A stretch of DNA of 64,000 bases. Origin: Cerasibacillus sp036516575. Its GTDB lineage: Bacteria > Bacillota > Bacilli > Bacillales > Amphibacillaceae. Below the pieces are notes generated by a model, which saw nothing but the letters and a program-made list of their open reading frames with translations, ran no database searches and was not told the origin of the DNA. The DNA is taken from NCBI RefSeq assembly GCF_036516575.1, contig NZ_DATBTY010000067.1, positions 3,197 to 67,196 of the forward strand, read 5' to 3'. Below, piece after piece: positions 52,843 to 61,413 of this stretch; position 1 is the stretch's first letter; every line of letters starts with the position of its first letter. The position numbers and the translations under genes were made by a program.

Positions 52843-54306
52843 TCATTTTTCTAAAATAAGTTGTTCTTTCTCTATCTTATACACAACATCAGCCACACGA
52901 TCAACAAACCACTGGTCGTGAGATACCAAAATTACTGTCCCTTCATAGGAAGCGAGAAAATTTTCTAATGCTTCAATGCTGTCTATATCTAAAAAGTTGG
53001 TTGGTTCATCTAAGACGAGGACATTGTACGTTCCCAAGAACCGTTGACACAAAACTAACCGGATTGCCTCTCCACCACTTAAATGACGCACATCTTTTCG
53101 TAAATCATTCCCAGTAAAATTCATTGCATGAAGTACAGCACGAATTCTACTTTCTTCATAATCGCTGCGATTTTTTATATACTCTAGCACCGTTTCAGAT
53201 TGTTTAAATCGATACGCCATTTGTTGATAGACACCGAAGACGACTTTTGGTGAAAGAATGATGCCTTCTCCGTCATCTAATATGTGGTTTAGTAATGATG
53301 TCTTGCCCGATCCATTTTTCCCCGTAATGGCAATCGTTTTCCCTAAAGGAAATTGAAAACTGACATCTTTAAGAAGCACTTTATTTGCAACTTTTAATGT
53401 TAGCTCATCCGCCATTACCGGAAAATTATTATACATCTTTAATGCTTCCGGCTGATGAAAATAAAGGGTTTTTGTATCTCGTGGAGCTTTTACTTCCGGC
53501 AATAGCTCGACTCGTTTTTCTATCGCTTTCGCCGCCCTTTGTATAGACTTTTGGCTTGTGTCTTTTGATTTTGTCATATACATTCGATTAGCTGTGGCTT
53601 TTACGTCTCTTTTAGAAAGCTTTTTATTCGGTTGGGTAACTCTCTCTGCCTTTTTCATTTTTTCTTCCGCAGCTTTTAACAAACGCTTTTTTTCTTTCTT
53701 AAATTTTTCATATTCTTCTTGGTGTTGCTGTCTTTCCAATTGTTTTTGCTTCACATAGTCCGAATAATTTCCCGTGTATTCCGTGATTTGTCCATCTTCA
53801 ATTTCCCAAATTTTTGTTACGATCTCATCAAGTAATTGCCGATCATGACTAACAAGAATAAGCGAACCATAGTAATACTTCAACTGCTCCTTTAAAAACT
53901 CAATCCCAGAATGGTCTAAATGAGTTGTTGGCTCATCAATAAGCAGTCCTTCGTAATAAGTTGAAAATAATTGGGCTAATTTCATTCTTGTTTGTTCCCC
54001 ACCACTTAAATGCTGGATATCTTCATCGGGAACTGCTAATTTACTCAATAATTCATAACTAATTTCTGTTTCATTTGGTTGAGTCAATTGTCCGAAATAA
54101 CCAAACTCAACAAGGCGATGAACCGTTCCTTTATTTGGCGTGATTTTTCCAGCTATCACTTTTAATAATGTGCTTTTTCCAGCACCGTTTTTTCCAACAA
54201 TACCAATCCGGTCAAATTGATGGACCGACAATTTTGGAATATCTAAGATGAGTTGATCCAAAAAACTAACTTCGACATTTGATAATTCCACTGTTAATTG
54301 TTCCAC
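52843..54306 (-). CDS. ABC-F ribosomal protection protein (Msr/Vga-like antibiotic resistance)
   Basis: 487 residues, the length of MsrA-type proteins. Two ABC domains: Walker A GKNGAGKST and GKNGSGKT, signatures LSGGEQTRMKLAQLF and LSGGEAIRLVLCQRF, Walker B GLLIDEPTTHLD and VLVLDEPTNFLD. A charged linker (about 185-270) is the part that reaches into the ribosome, and no membrane helix is present. Such proteins dislodge macrolides, lincosamides or streptogramins from the exit tunnel. GTG start after GGGAGG. The leader carries an ErmD-like stalling peptide and attenuator hairpins, which points to macrolide induction. Confidence 0.9.
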   Translation of the reverse strand: MEQLTVELSNVEVSFLDQLILDIPKLSVHQFDRIGIVGKNGAGKSTLLKVIAGKITPNKGTVHRLVEFGYFGQLTQPNETEISYELLSKLAVPDEDIQHLSGGEQTRMKLAQLFSTYYEGLLIDEPTTHLDHSGIEFLKEQLKYYYGSLILVSHDRQLLDEIVTKIWEIEDGQITEYTGNYSDYVKQKQLERQQHQEEYEKFKKEKKRLLKAAEEKMKKAERVTQPNKKLSKRDVKATANRMYMTKSKDTSQKSIQRAAKAIEKRVELLPEVKAPRDTKTLYFHQPEALKMYNNFPVMADELTLKVANKVLLKDVSFQFPLGKTIAITGKNGSGKTSLLNHILDDGEGIILSPKVVFGVYQQMAYRFKQSETVLEYIKNRSDYEESRIRAVLHAMNFTGNDLRKDVRHLSGGEAIRLVLCQRFLGTYNVLVLDEPTNFLDIDSIEALENFLASYEGTVILVSHDQWFVDRVADVVYKIEKEQLILEK

Positions 54307-54372
54307 TTTAGTTTCCTCCCATTACTTTGGTAGGACATCTGTCCATGCCACAGGTAAACAGGAAGAAGTCAT

Positions 54373-54453
54373 GCAAAAAATGATGTCTGTTTGAATCCAG
54401 ACATCCATTATTTTGAACAACAAAAAAAGAAAGACAGACTTATCCGCCTTTCT
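54373..54453 (-). promoter_or_regulatory. Two tandem terminator hairpins in the ABC-F leader
   Basis: On the minus strand, an 11-pair stem with two G-T pairs (54453-54443 with 54438-54428) is followed by seven T. Further on, ATGTCTG (54404-54398) pairs with CAGACAT (54389-54383) and six T follow. Both lie between the leader peptide and the ABC-F start, as in attenuation-controlled ABC-F genes. Confidence 0.7.
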
Positions 54454-54497
54454 ACAAATGACATCGTTTTATATTCATTGAAGAAGATTAAAAAAAG

Positions 54498-54565
54498 ACA
54501 GACCTATCCCGTTTACTCTGTGTACATCAACAGAGCCTTTGAACTATTTAGTTACTTGTTCAAAG
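54498..54565 (-). promoter_or_regulatory. Competing hairpins around the leader peptide end
   Basis: On the minus strand CTTTGAAC inside the leader peptide gene (54565-54558) pairs with GTTCAAAG (54544-54537). ACAGAG (54521-54516 region) can pair either with the preceding CTCTGT (54535-54530) or with TCTGT (54502-54498), and the latter ends in a T run. This is a plausible stall-dependent switch; not folded by computation. Confidence 0.45.
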
Positions 54566-54593
54566 ATGGGAAACGTAGTCTCATAGATTGCAC
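54552..54593 (-). CDS. ErmD-like macrolide-stalling leader peptide
   Basis: A 13-residue frame, GTG start at 54593 with GAAGGAGG 7 bases upstream, reading MQSMRLRFPSLNK then TAA. The ErmD leader peptide, as I recall it, is MTHSMRLRFPTLNQ, so SMRLRFP and LN are shared, including the RLR motif at which macrolide-bound ribosomes arrest. A perfect promoter lies just upstream and terminator hairpins follow before the ABC-F gene. Too short for usual gene finders. Confidence 0.82.
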   Translation of the reverse strand: MQSMRLRFPSLNK

Positions 54594-54629
54594 TTTTAAT
54601 CCTCCTTCTTTTATTTCCAATTCACAAAA

Positions 54630-54658
54630 ATTATATAATAATGATGCTTTTTTGTCAA
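54630..54658 (-). promoter_or_regulatory. Consensus sigma-A promoter of the ABC-F leader
   Basis: TTGACA (54658-54653), 17 bases, TATAAT (54635-54630) on the minus strand: a full consensus. Transcription would start near 54623, about 30 bases before the leader peptide. Confidence 0.88.
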
Positions 54659-54915
54659 AGGCTGGATTTTTCAATACATGTTTTTACACATACGTTAAAA
54701 TGAATCCCGATTTGGAGAACAGTATACCAAGTAACGCAGAAAACAAAATTCCCTTTATCCATTTGTATTTTCCTATTGCATGTTTTTTATTGGCATTCGT
54801 CCACCTACTATTATATTGAAAAAAAATAATCGCTGTATCAATTACTGAAGCAGAACTAACATATAAACAATATCACTGATTTATTTTCCTCGCTAACTAC
54901 TTTTAATCATACCCC

Positions 54916-55395
54916 TCATTCATCAAACAATTGTTTATTTTTCTTATAAGAACGTTTTAATGAGATGTAATTAAGTAGGAAAAAGAATAATCCCCCCATT
55001 ATGGCAGGAACAACAAGATCTATAGTTGTCTCCAAATTTGATGGAATTCCTGTTTGTACTCCAGACAGTACGAAAAATATCCCGCCGAATCCAAGCGCAT
55101 CTCGTAAAATAATCTTAACTTCTCTTTTATATCTTTTTTCAGTCACAACATCTGCATATTCAATTCCAGATAATATATAGCGGATAAATATATAGACAAT
55201 GTTTGAAACGGCGATAATTAGAGCAATGAAGCTGAAGTCAATATGTTTCAATTCCAACCAAACATCATTGATAAACGCAAATATGATCAACAAAATGGTA
55301 CTAATAAATGTTCCTTCTGCCATAAAATACAGAATCCGTGTCCGTTTATACTCATCATCAGGCAAAAATACATTTAAAAAAGATTTCATAATCAT
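54916..55395 (-). CDS. Small four-helix membrane protein paired with an XRE regulator
   Basis: About 159 residues with four hydrophobic segments (roughly 22-45, 52-72, 98-115, 125-145) and basic ends. The gene begins at the stop of a small XRE regulator gene, with GGGAGG upstream; ATG 55395 or 55389 could be the start. The arrangement resembles small XRE plus DUF-type membrane protein pairs (for example DUF3278 or DUF2178), but I do not assign a family. Function unknown. The 54307-54915 gap holds the ABC-F leader. Confidence 0.7.
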   Translation of the reverse strand: MIMKSFLNVFLPDDEYKRTRILYFMAEGTFISTILLIIFAFINDVWLELKHIDFSFIALIIAVSNIVYIFIRYILSGIEYADVVTEKRYKREVKIILRDALGFGGIFFVLSGVQTGIPSNLETTIDLVVPAIMGGLFFFLLNYISLKRSYKKNKQLFDE

Positions 55396-55586
55396 CAATC
55401 CTCCCAAAATAAATCATCTAATGTCCTTCCTAATTCTTTTGCAATTGCAATACATAACTGCAGACTTGGATTGTATTTCCCCTTTTCGATTAGACCAATT
55501 GTCTGCCTTGTAACCTTTACTCTTAATGCAAGTTGTTCTTGTGTTAATCCCGCTTCTGTTCTTGCTAATTTAATTTTATTTACCAA
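55395..55586 (-). CDS. Small XRE/Cro-type regulator (YozG-like)
   Basis: 63 residues, a single helix-turn-helix: MVNKIKLARTEAGLTQEQLALRVKVTRQTIGLIEKGKYNPSLQLCIAIAKELGRTLDDLFWED. The LTQEQLALRVKVTRQTIGLIE stretch is the canonical XRE motif. It overlaps the membrane protein gene and probably represses its own operon through the repeated sites upstream. Confidence 0.88.
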   Translation of the reverse strand: MVNKIKLARTEAGLTQEQLALRVKVTRQTIGLIEKGKYNPSLQLCIAIAKELGRTLDDLFWED

Positions 55587-55605
55587 ATGACCACCTCATC
55601 AATGA

Positions 55606-55675
55606 CAAATATATATTACATTATGTTGGTTATATATTACATCCATTAGTAAAATAATGCAATATATATCCAACA
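55606..55675. promoter_or_regulatory. Repeated ATATATTACAT motifs, candidate XRE operators
   Basis: ATATATTACAT occurs twice 23-24 bases apart upstream of the XRE gene, with a related inverted form (TGCAATATATATCC) beyond. Part of the 306-base gap before the Tat operon; the rest of the gap shows only AT-rich sequence. Confidence 0.4.
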
Positions 55676-55892
55676 TTATTCTGAGTTTCATGTAAAGATT
55701 CTTTAGTCAAATTTTAGAAGTGTGGTTGCTTGGGAATGATTAACCATTTAAAACATAGTAGATTGAAGTCATCGTATTGCTCTTCTGCAATGTTTTTTAA
55801 CTACGCTAATCTGGCAATTATTCCCCCTATTGGATATTTTGGATAACTATGGGAAACATAAATGTAACTAACTTTTTTTGGAGGGATAAACC

Positions 55893-56711
55893 GTGGCGAA
55901 AAATGATGAAGAAACAGTCAGTCGGCGCCATTTCCTTAAAAATACAGGATTGGTTGCTGGAGGTGTTGTGGGTGGTTCTTTACTAGGTGGCTTGTTTACA
56001 AACCAATTCCTAACAAGAGAAGAAACACCGACCAAAGATGTAGCCCAAGAGGAACCGTTACAAGATGCGCGTATGTTTTTTAGCCGGAGAGAAGATTTTG
56101 AAGTATTAAAAGCGGCTACTGAACGTATTTTCCCAAAAGATGACAATGGTCCAGGCGCGATTGAATTAGGTGTTCCCTACTTTATTGATAAACAATTAGC
56201 TGGAGCATGGGGAAATAATGCAAAAGAGTATATGCGTGATCCCTTTTATCAAACGCAACAAACACATGATTATCAACATAAAGATAGTGAACAGGACAAA
56301 TCGGGTCCGAACACGTCTACCAAAGCGCCTACTCCTACCCCAAGATATCAGTCCAGATTGAATCGTGGGGAAATATTTATCCAAGGTCTACGAAAAATGG
56401 ACCAAGTCAGTCAAAAGCAATTTAATGTGAATTTTGTTGATGCCACAGAAGACCAACAGGATGAAGTATTACAAGCATTTGAAAATGGCGAAGTAGATAT
56501 GCAAGGAGTTGCTGCAGTTACGTTTTTTAATTTGCTATTACAGACAACGATTGAAGGTGTTTATGCCGATCCTTTATACGGTGGAAATAAAAATATGATG
56601 GCTTGGAAAATGAAAGAATACCCTGGGCCAAGACTTGCTTATATAAATGAAATTGATAGTGATGAATTTATTGTGATGGACCCGATTAGTCTAAGGGACT
56701 ATCAATCATGA
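55893..56711 (+). CDS. Gluconate 2-dehydrogenase subunit 3 family protein, Tat signal
   Basis: 272 residues from GTG after TGGAGGG. SRRHFLKNTGLVAGGVVGGSLLGGLF (about 9-34) is a twin-arginine signal. The mature part has ILKAATERIFPKDDNGPGAIELGVPYFIDKQLAG, typical of gluconate 2-dehydrogenase subunit 3. It carries the folded flavoprotein partner across the membrane. The GMC oxidoreductase and a TatA gene follow in the operon. Confidence 0.9.
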   Translation: MAKNDEETVSRRHFLKNTGLVAGGVVGGSLLGGLFTNQFLTREETPTKDVAQEEPLQDARMFFSRREDFEVLKAATERIFPKDDNGPGAIELGVPYFIDKQLAGAWGNNAKEYMRDPFYQTQQTHDYQHKDSEQDKSGPNTSTKAPTPTPRYQSRLNRGEIFIQGLRKMDQVSQKQFNVNFVDATEDQQDEVLQAFENGEVDMQGVAAVTFFNLLLQTTIEGVYADPLYGGNKNMMAWKMKEYPGPRLAYINEIDSDEFIVMDPISLRDYQS

Positions 56712-56738
56712 TTTGTAATAAGAATTGGAGTGATATAC

Positions 56739-58490
56739 GTGGTAATTAAACGAGATAAAGTAGATGTTGTCGTTGTCGGTACAGGTTGGGCAGGTGGGAT
56801 TGTATCGGCTGAACTTGCTAAAGCTGGAAAAAAAGTTGTCGCATTAGAACGTGGTGAAAAGAAAACACAATCAGACTATACAGGTGTCAAAGACGAACTG
56901 CGATTTACAAATCGATTTGAAATGATGCAAAATTTATTCCATGAGACCATTACTTCCCGAAACACATTGGATGAAGTGGCGTTACCCGTACGAACACAGG
57001 ATGAGATGATGGCTGGGACGGATTTAGGTGGTGGGAGTGTCCATTGGGCAGGAGCGACATATCGATTCTTACCCTATGATTTTGAAATATATAGTCAAAC
57101 AGTGGAAAGGTATGGGGAAGAGAAAATCCCGGAAGGCATGACGATCCAAGATTGGGGGATTACATATGATGAAATGGAAAAGTATTATGATCGCTTTGAA
57201 AAGACTGCTGGCTTATCAGGTGAACCTGATCCACTCGGGCCTAAACGCTCTAGTAAAAACTTTCCAACACCGCCTATGAAGGAAACACCACCAATCAAAC
57301 TATTCAAGGAGGCAGCTAAAAAATTAGGTTATCATCCTTATCAAGTTGCGTCTGCCAACCTATCCGAAAGGTATGAGAATCCGGATGGTGAGGTCATTAA
57401 TCAATGTCAATATTGTGCGTTTTGTACCCAATATGGATGTGATTTTGGTGCCAAATCAGATGCAATTGTAACCGTTATTCCAACAGCGGAAAAAACCGGT
57501 AACTTCGAACTACGAACACAGTCATATGTCAGACGCGTCCTTCATAAAGACGGGAAAGCGACCGGTGTTATGTATGTGGATACAAGGACAGGACAAGAGT
57601 ATGAGCAACCAGCAAATGTTGTCGTATTAGCAGCCTTTACATTTACAAATAATCGCCTCTTATTGTTGTCGAATATAGGAGAGCCTTATGATCCGAAGAC
57701 TAGAAAAGGTGTCATTGGACGAAACTTTAATGGTCAATTTAATATTACATTTAGAGGCGTGAGAGGATTTTTTAAGGACAAGAAATTTAATCTTTATATG
57801 GGAGCAGGGGCTCTCGGGGGAACGATGAGTGACTTCGCTGGAGATAACTTCGACCATACAAATTTGGATTTTATTAATGGTGGTGGTATAGAGCTAAGGC
57901 AATATGGTGATGGGGCTATAGCAAGCAACAATGTCCCTAAAGGTACACCGAGATGGGGATCTGAATTTAAGAAGAATTCCTTGTTTTATGCGAACCGAAA
58001 TTTACAATTATGGTACACTCCTGCCATTATGCCTTGGTGGCATAATTTCCTTGATTTAGACCCAACCTATAAAGACGACTTCAATGATCCGCTCCTTCGT
58101 GTTACAAATAAATATACAGACCAAGACCGGAATATTGCTAAGTTTGGGGTCGAAAAATGTAAGGAAATAATGGAAGAAATGGGCGCAGATATTATTGATG
58201 AAGATAGTATTCCCGAAGAGTTCGATCATATTTATCAAGGCGGACATTATGCAGGCGGAGTTATTATGGGAGACAATCCAGACACCTCTGCCGTTAATAA
58301 TTATTTACAGATGTGGGATATGGAAAATTTGTTTGTTGTAGGTGGTTCTGCATTTCCGCATTTTGCAGGCCATCACCCAACGGCCACAATCGGTGCGCTA
58401 GCATATCGAGCTGCAGAAGGAATCGAGAAATATCTTAAGAATGGTGGTCAATTAGTGAGTGAAAAACAAATCAACAAACATGTCAGTTAA
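56739..58490 (+). CDS. GMC-family oxidoreductase (gluconate 2-dehydrogenase large subunit-like)
   Basis: 583 residues from GTG 56739, 8 bases after GGAG. VVVVGTGWAGGIVSAELAKAGKKVVALERG is the FAD motif (about 8-37), GTDLGGGSVHWAGATYRF the GMC signature, CQYCAFCTQYGCDFGAK a cysteine-rich stretch, and HHPTATIGALAYRAAEGIEKYL the C-terminal active-site region with conserved His. It oxidises a sugar acid or alcohol outside the cell. It lacks a signal and would ride with the Tat-exported small subunit. No cytochrome c subunit is encoded here. Confidence 0.9.
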   Translation: MVIKRDKVDVVVVGTGWAGGIVSAELAKAGKKVVALERGEKKTQSDYTGVKDELRFTNRFEMMQNLFHETITSRNTLDEVALPVRTQDEMMAGTDLGGGSVHWAGATYRFLPYDFEIYSQTVERYGEEKIPEGMTIQDWGITYDEMEKYYDRFEKTAGLSGEPDPLGPKRSSKNFPTPPMKETPPIKLFKEAAKKLGYHPYQVASANLSERYENPDGEVINQCQYCAFCTQYGCDFGAKSDAIVTVIPTAEKTGNFELRTQSYVRRVLHKDGKATGVMYVDTRTGQEYEQPANVVVLAAFTFTNNRLLLLSNIGEPYDPKTRKGVIGRNFNGQFNITFRGVRGFFKDKKFNLYMGAGALGGTMSDFAGDNFDHTNLDFINGGGIELRQYGDGAIASNNVPKGTPRWGSEFKKNSLFYANRNLQLWYTPAIMPWWHNFLDLDPTYKDDFNDPLLRVTNKYTDQDRNIAKFGVEKCKEIMEEMGADIIDEDSIPEEFDHIYQGGHYAGGVIMGDNPDTSAVNNYLQMWDMENLFVVGGSAFPHFAGHHPTATIGALAYRAAEGIEKYLKNGGQLVSEKQINKHVS

Positions 58491-58540
58491 TAAACTTGCA
58501 GATAAAACCGGATTCAATGACTAACTAAGAGGTGATCGTT

Positions 58541-58735
58541 TTGGGAATAGGTAATATTGGAATACCCGGTTTCATTCTTATTTTGGTTTTGGCTCTCCTA
58601 ATTTTTGGACCAAAAAAGTTACCTGAAATCGGTAAAGCAGCAGGACAAACGCTGCAGGAATTTAAAAAGGCAGCAAGTGAATTAATCAGTGATCCAAATG
58701 CAGAAGTAAGAAAAGACAAAACCTCTCAAGATTAA
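58541..58735 (+). CDS. tatA: Twin-arginine translocase subunit TatA
   Basis: 64 residues from a TTG at 58541, 6 bases after GAGGTG. GFILILVLALLIFGPKKLPEIGKAAGQTLQEFKKAASEL is the membrane helix, hinge and amphipathic helix of TatA. It directly follows a Tat substrate operon, so it is likely dedicated to exporting that dehydrogenase. No tatC lies in the window. Confidence 0.92.
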   Translation: MGIGNIGIPGFILILVLALLIFGPKKLPEIGKAAGQTLQEFKKAASELISDPNAEVRKDKTSQD

Positions 58736-58755
58736 CGTCTTGTGAGGTTTTCTTA
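58718..58755 (+). terminator. Terminator overlapping the end of tatA
   Basis: AAAACCTCTCAAGA (58718-58731) pairs with TCTTGTGAGGTTTT (58738-58751). The 5' arm lies in the last codons of tatA. Confidence 0.8.
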
Positions 58756-58781
58756 TAAAAAACGAACTTGTCCTTTATATT

Positions 58782-59339
58782 TTATGGCGTACAAAATAAT
58801 ACATAGGCAGGTGGAACATTTCGAAACACGCGCTTTGTACGTATGTTTCTAAAGAATTTACCGATAAATTTTTTCCTAAATAAGGTGTATTGAAATGTAA
58901 TAAACTGACCATTATTTTTTAAGTATCGCTTCGTTTGATGTAAGATTTGTGTTGAAACATGTGAAGGGAGGCTTGCAAATGGCAGGCCTGATACAATATA
59001 ATCAACAGATTGGATGTCATGATGAAGTAAATGCTCCTCAATGCATTCAGCTGAAGCATGATAGATGTATAAATTCGCTTCGTTTTGGTATTTTTCCTTT
59101 AAAATTGCACAAAATTCTTGATTAGTTTCAAAGAGTATAAGCTTTGTATTTTTCTTTCTACGACTTAACAATGCATCCGTAAAGATACCGGTGCCTGGTC
59201 CGAATTCTACAATACAGGTTGCACGGTTGAAGTCAATACCTTCCATCATTTTATTAGCAAGATATTTCGAGCTTGGTAGAATCGCTCCAACTGAACGGGG
59301 CTTCATTAAATATTGTTTTACAAACGATAATTGCTTCAT
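58782..59339 (-). CDS. Class I SAM-dependent methyltransferase (phospholipid N-methyltransferase-like)
   Basis: 185 residues from ATG 59339 after GAGGTG. FVKQYLMKPRSVGAILPSSKYLANKMM is the family's opening, VEFGPGTGIFTDALL is motif I for SAM, FETNQEFCAIL motif II and DYIVSGLPFASLP replaces the NPPY motif. It resembles PmtA-type phospholipid methyltransferases and KsgA relatives. Substrate uncertain. Confidence 0.82.
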   Translation of the reverse strand: MKQLSFVKQYLMKPRSVGAILPSSKYLANKMMEGIDFNRATCIVEFGPGTGIFTDALLSRRKKNTKLILFETNQEFCAILKEKYQNEANLYIYHASAECIEEHLLHHDIQSVDYIVSGLPFASLPSHVSTQILHQTKRYLKNNGQFITFQYTLFRKKFIGKFFRNIRTKRVFRNVPPAYVLFCTP

Positions 59340-59503
59340 CAACTCACCTCTAAATCACTACGTTTCTCCTTACTGTAAATCAAAATAGATCTTTTGATAG
59401 GTTTATTATACCGAAGATACTTTTATCTATCCATCTTTTTTTTAAATGATATTCATCATTTTTTCATATTTAGTTTTATATAATAGAGTATATATATTGT
59501 GAA

Positions 59504-59848
59504 ATGAGCGTTAATATGAAACAGACAATTTTCATTATTGCTATTGGGCTTATCAGCATATTTGTATTCCTAGTTTTCTTACTACAGGGCACTACTCATC
59601 CTTCTCTAGACACACGTATCATACTAGAACGTCATTATAAGACATATATCGCACCACCCTGTTTCGAACAATCTGATCCTGAACCAACACACTTTTTAGA
59701 TGAAACAAGTTTAAAAGAAGCTAAAGCAATGAATTTTGATCCACATGACGCATGCACGGAAGAAATGCTTAAGGGGGAAAAAGAAGCTTCGATCATTTCA
59801 TTATTGAAAAACAACGGCATATTATCTAGCAAATGGGATGAGTGGTGA
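59504..59848 (+). CDS. Small membrane-anchored protein of unknown function
   Basis: 114 residues (110 from an alternative ATG at 59516): a hydrophobic N-terminal helix (IFIIAIGLISIFVFLVFLL), then an acidic domain with two cysteines (PPCFEQSDP and HDACTEEM). No clear ribosome binding site decides the start. I do not recognise the family. Confidence 0.55.
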   Translation: MSVNMKQTIFIIAIGLISIFVFLVFLLQGTTHPSLDTRIILERHYKTYIAPPCFEQSDPEPTHFLDETSLKEAKAMNFDPHDACTEEMLKGEKEASIISLLKNNGILSSKWDEW

Positions 59849-59957
59849 TTACATCTCTCTATATATTTTAATTCTTTTAGCACTAAAGACCTATTAATTT
59901 CCCCTATATTAAACGTTATAATAGCACTTATAGTCAAAATATAGGGGGGAGCTTTGT

Positions 59958-61277
59958 GTGTTTTCTTTATTAAAAGTTAAGCATAAAAACAATTTACAAG
60001 AGGCGTCATTATTAGAGCTAAGTCAGAGGGAAATTCCTCATGTTCAAGTTCCTGTTGACCTAGAACTTGCCATGCAATTGCAAATGGTTTCATTGACAAG
60101 GGAAGATTTTGCTATCGCTAAAGCACTTAAACCATATGTAGAAAAGGAAATCCAGGGAGTTATCGATAATTTTTATGACAATTTAGAGCATAATCCATCT
60201 CTTATAAACATCATAAATGAACATAGTTCGATTGAAAGATTAAAAAAGACGTTAAGAAGACATATTGTTGAAATGTTTTCTGGTACGATGAATGAACAAT
60301 TTTTACATAAAAGAAAACAGATTGCGATTATACATCTTAATATCGGCTTGACACAGAAATGGTATATTGCATCATTTGAAAAAATTTTTGATGGCCTTGT
60401 AGACACGATGACTAAATATTTTTCTAATATAGAAGATCAACTGATAGCGATCAAAGTTATTCAAAAACTACTCAATCTTGAGCAACAAGTCGTTTTAGAG
60501 GCTTATGATGAGGAAATTGAGAGGATAAAAAATGAAGAAACAGAACAGAAAGCGGTCATTTTAGACTATTTAGAAACAACTTCAAATGAATTTGCTATGA
60601 TGATAGAAGAAACGTCTCATTCCATTCAAAAAATATCTCAGCAACTGCAAATCATTACTAACGATTCAAAAAAAGGAACGGAATTAGCAGATAGCGCCAA
60701 ACACGATGCGTTAGAAGGGAATAACCGCCTGTCCGAAATGCGCCGCGCATTGGATACAATGGAAACAAATACGGTTAAAGCAACCGATGATATGAAAGGG
60801 CTCGATGCAACCTCCCAACAAATTAAAGATATAATCGAAATGGTTAAATCGATTGCTGACCAAACGAATCTTCTTGCATTAAATGCATCGATTGAAGCGG
60901 CAAGAGCAGGACAACATGGTCGTGGCTTTGCAGTTGTAGCTGATGAAATTAGAAAGTTGTCTGTCCAAACAGCAAGCTCTGTAACTAAAATTACGAATCT
61001 CATTAGTCAAACGAATAAACAAATTGATAAAAGTACGGCATCAATGGCTGATGTCGCTCGTTACCTAGAAGATGTCCGACATCAAATGACCAATACAGAA
61101 CATGCCTTTCATCAAATTAATCAGAGTATGGATGAGACAACTGTAAGTAATGAAAACATCGAATATCAACTCGAAACGGTCAGCACCCTGATACGTGATA
61201 TCTCACAAGCAAATGAGGTCATTCCACAATCATTGAATCGAATTAAACAACTTATTAGCGATATTCAAAACCAATAA
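59958..61277 (+). CDS. hemAT: HemAT-type globin-coupled chemotaxis transducer
   Basis: 439 residues from GTG, with GGGGGGA 7 bases upstream. The N-terminal globin sensor (about 45-190) has VIDNFYDNLEHNPSLINIINEHSSIERLKKTLRRHIVEMFSG, and the proximal histidine lies in QIAIIHLNIGLTQKWYI. The C-terminal MCP signalling domain has IVEMVKSIADQTNLLALNASIEAARAGQHGRGFAVVADEIRKL. It is soluble, with no membrane helix, and steers swimming in oxygen gradients. It complements the low-oxygen genes in this region. Confidence 0.93.
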   Translation: MFSLLKVKHKNNLQEASLLELSQREIPHVQVPVDLELAMQLQMVSLTREDFAIAKALKPYVEKEIQGVIDNFYDNLEHNPSLINIINEHSSIERLKKTLRRHIVEMFSGTMNEQFLHKRKQIAIIHLNIGLTQKWYIASFEKIFDGLVDTMTKYFSNIEDQLIAIKVIQKLLNLEQQVVLEAYDEEIERIKNEETEQKAVILDYLETTSNEFAMMIEETSHSIQKISQQLQIITNDSKKGTELADSAKHDALEGNNRLSEMRRALDTMETNTVKATDDMKGLDATSQQIKDIIEMVKSIADQTNLLALNASIEAARAGQHGRGFAVVADEIRKLSVQTASSVTKITNLISQTNKQIDKSTASMADVARYLEDVRHQMTNTEHAFHQINQSMDETTVSNENIEYQLETVSTLIRDISQANEVIPQSLNRIKQLISDIQNQ

Positions 61278-61311
61278 TAAATAATGACTTGGCTTATCTT
61301 TAGCACAATGC

Positions 61312-61358
61312 AATGCGACCTAATATCAGACTATGAAAACGGAATTAGGTCGCATTAA
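61312..61358. terminator. Hairpin between hemAT and the 61.4 kb gene
   Basis: ATGCGACCTAAT and ATTAGGTCGCAT are 12-base perfect arms between convergent genes. A clear T run is missing on either side, so terminator function is only likely. Confidence 0.5.
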
Positions 61359-61413
61359 TAACTTAAAAATGCCTTTCCTCGTCGCCCTGCCACTCTATAT
61401 CATCTACTCTCGT

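Noticed and set aside
54391..54819. 142-codon open frame on the plus strand
   Set aside because: No ribosome binding site or recognisable domain, and it lies antisense to the well-supported leader peptide and attenuator of the ABC-F gene.
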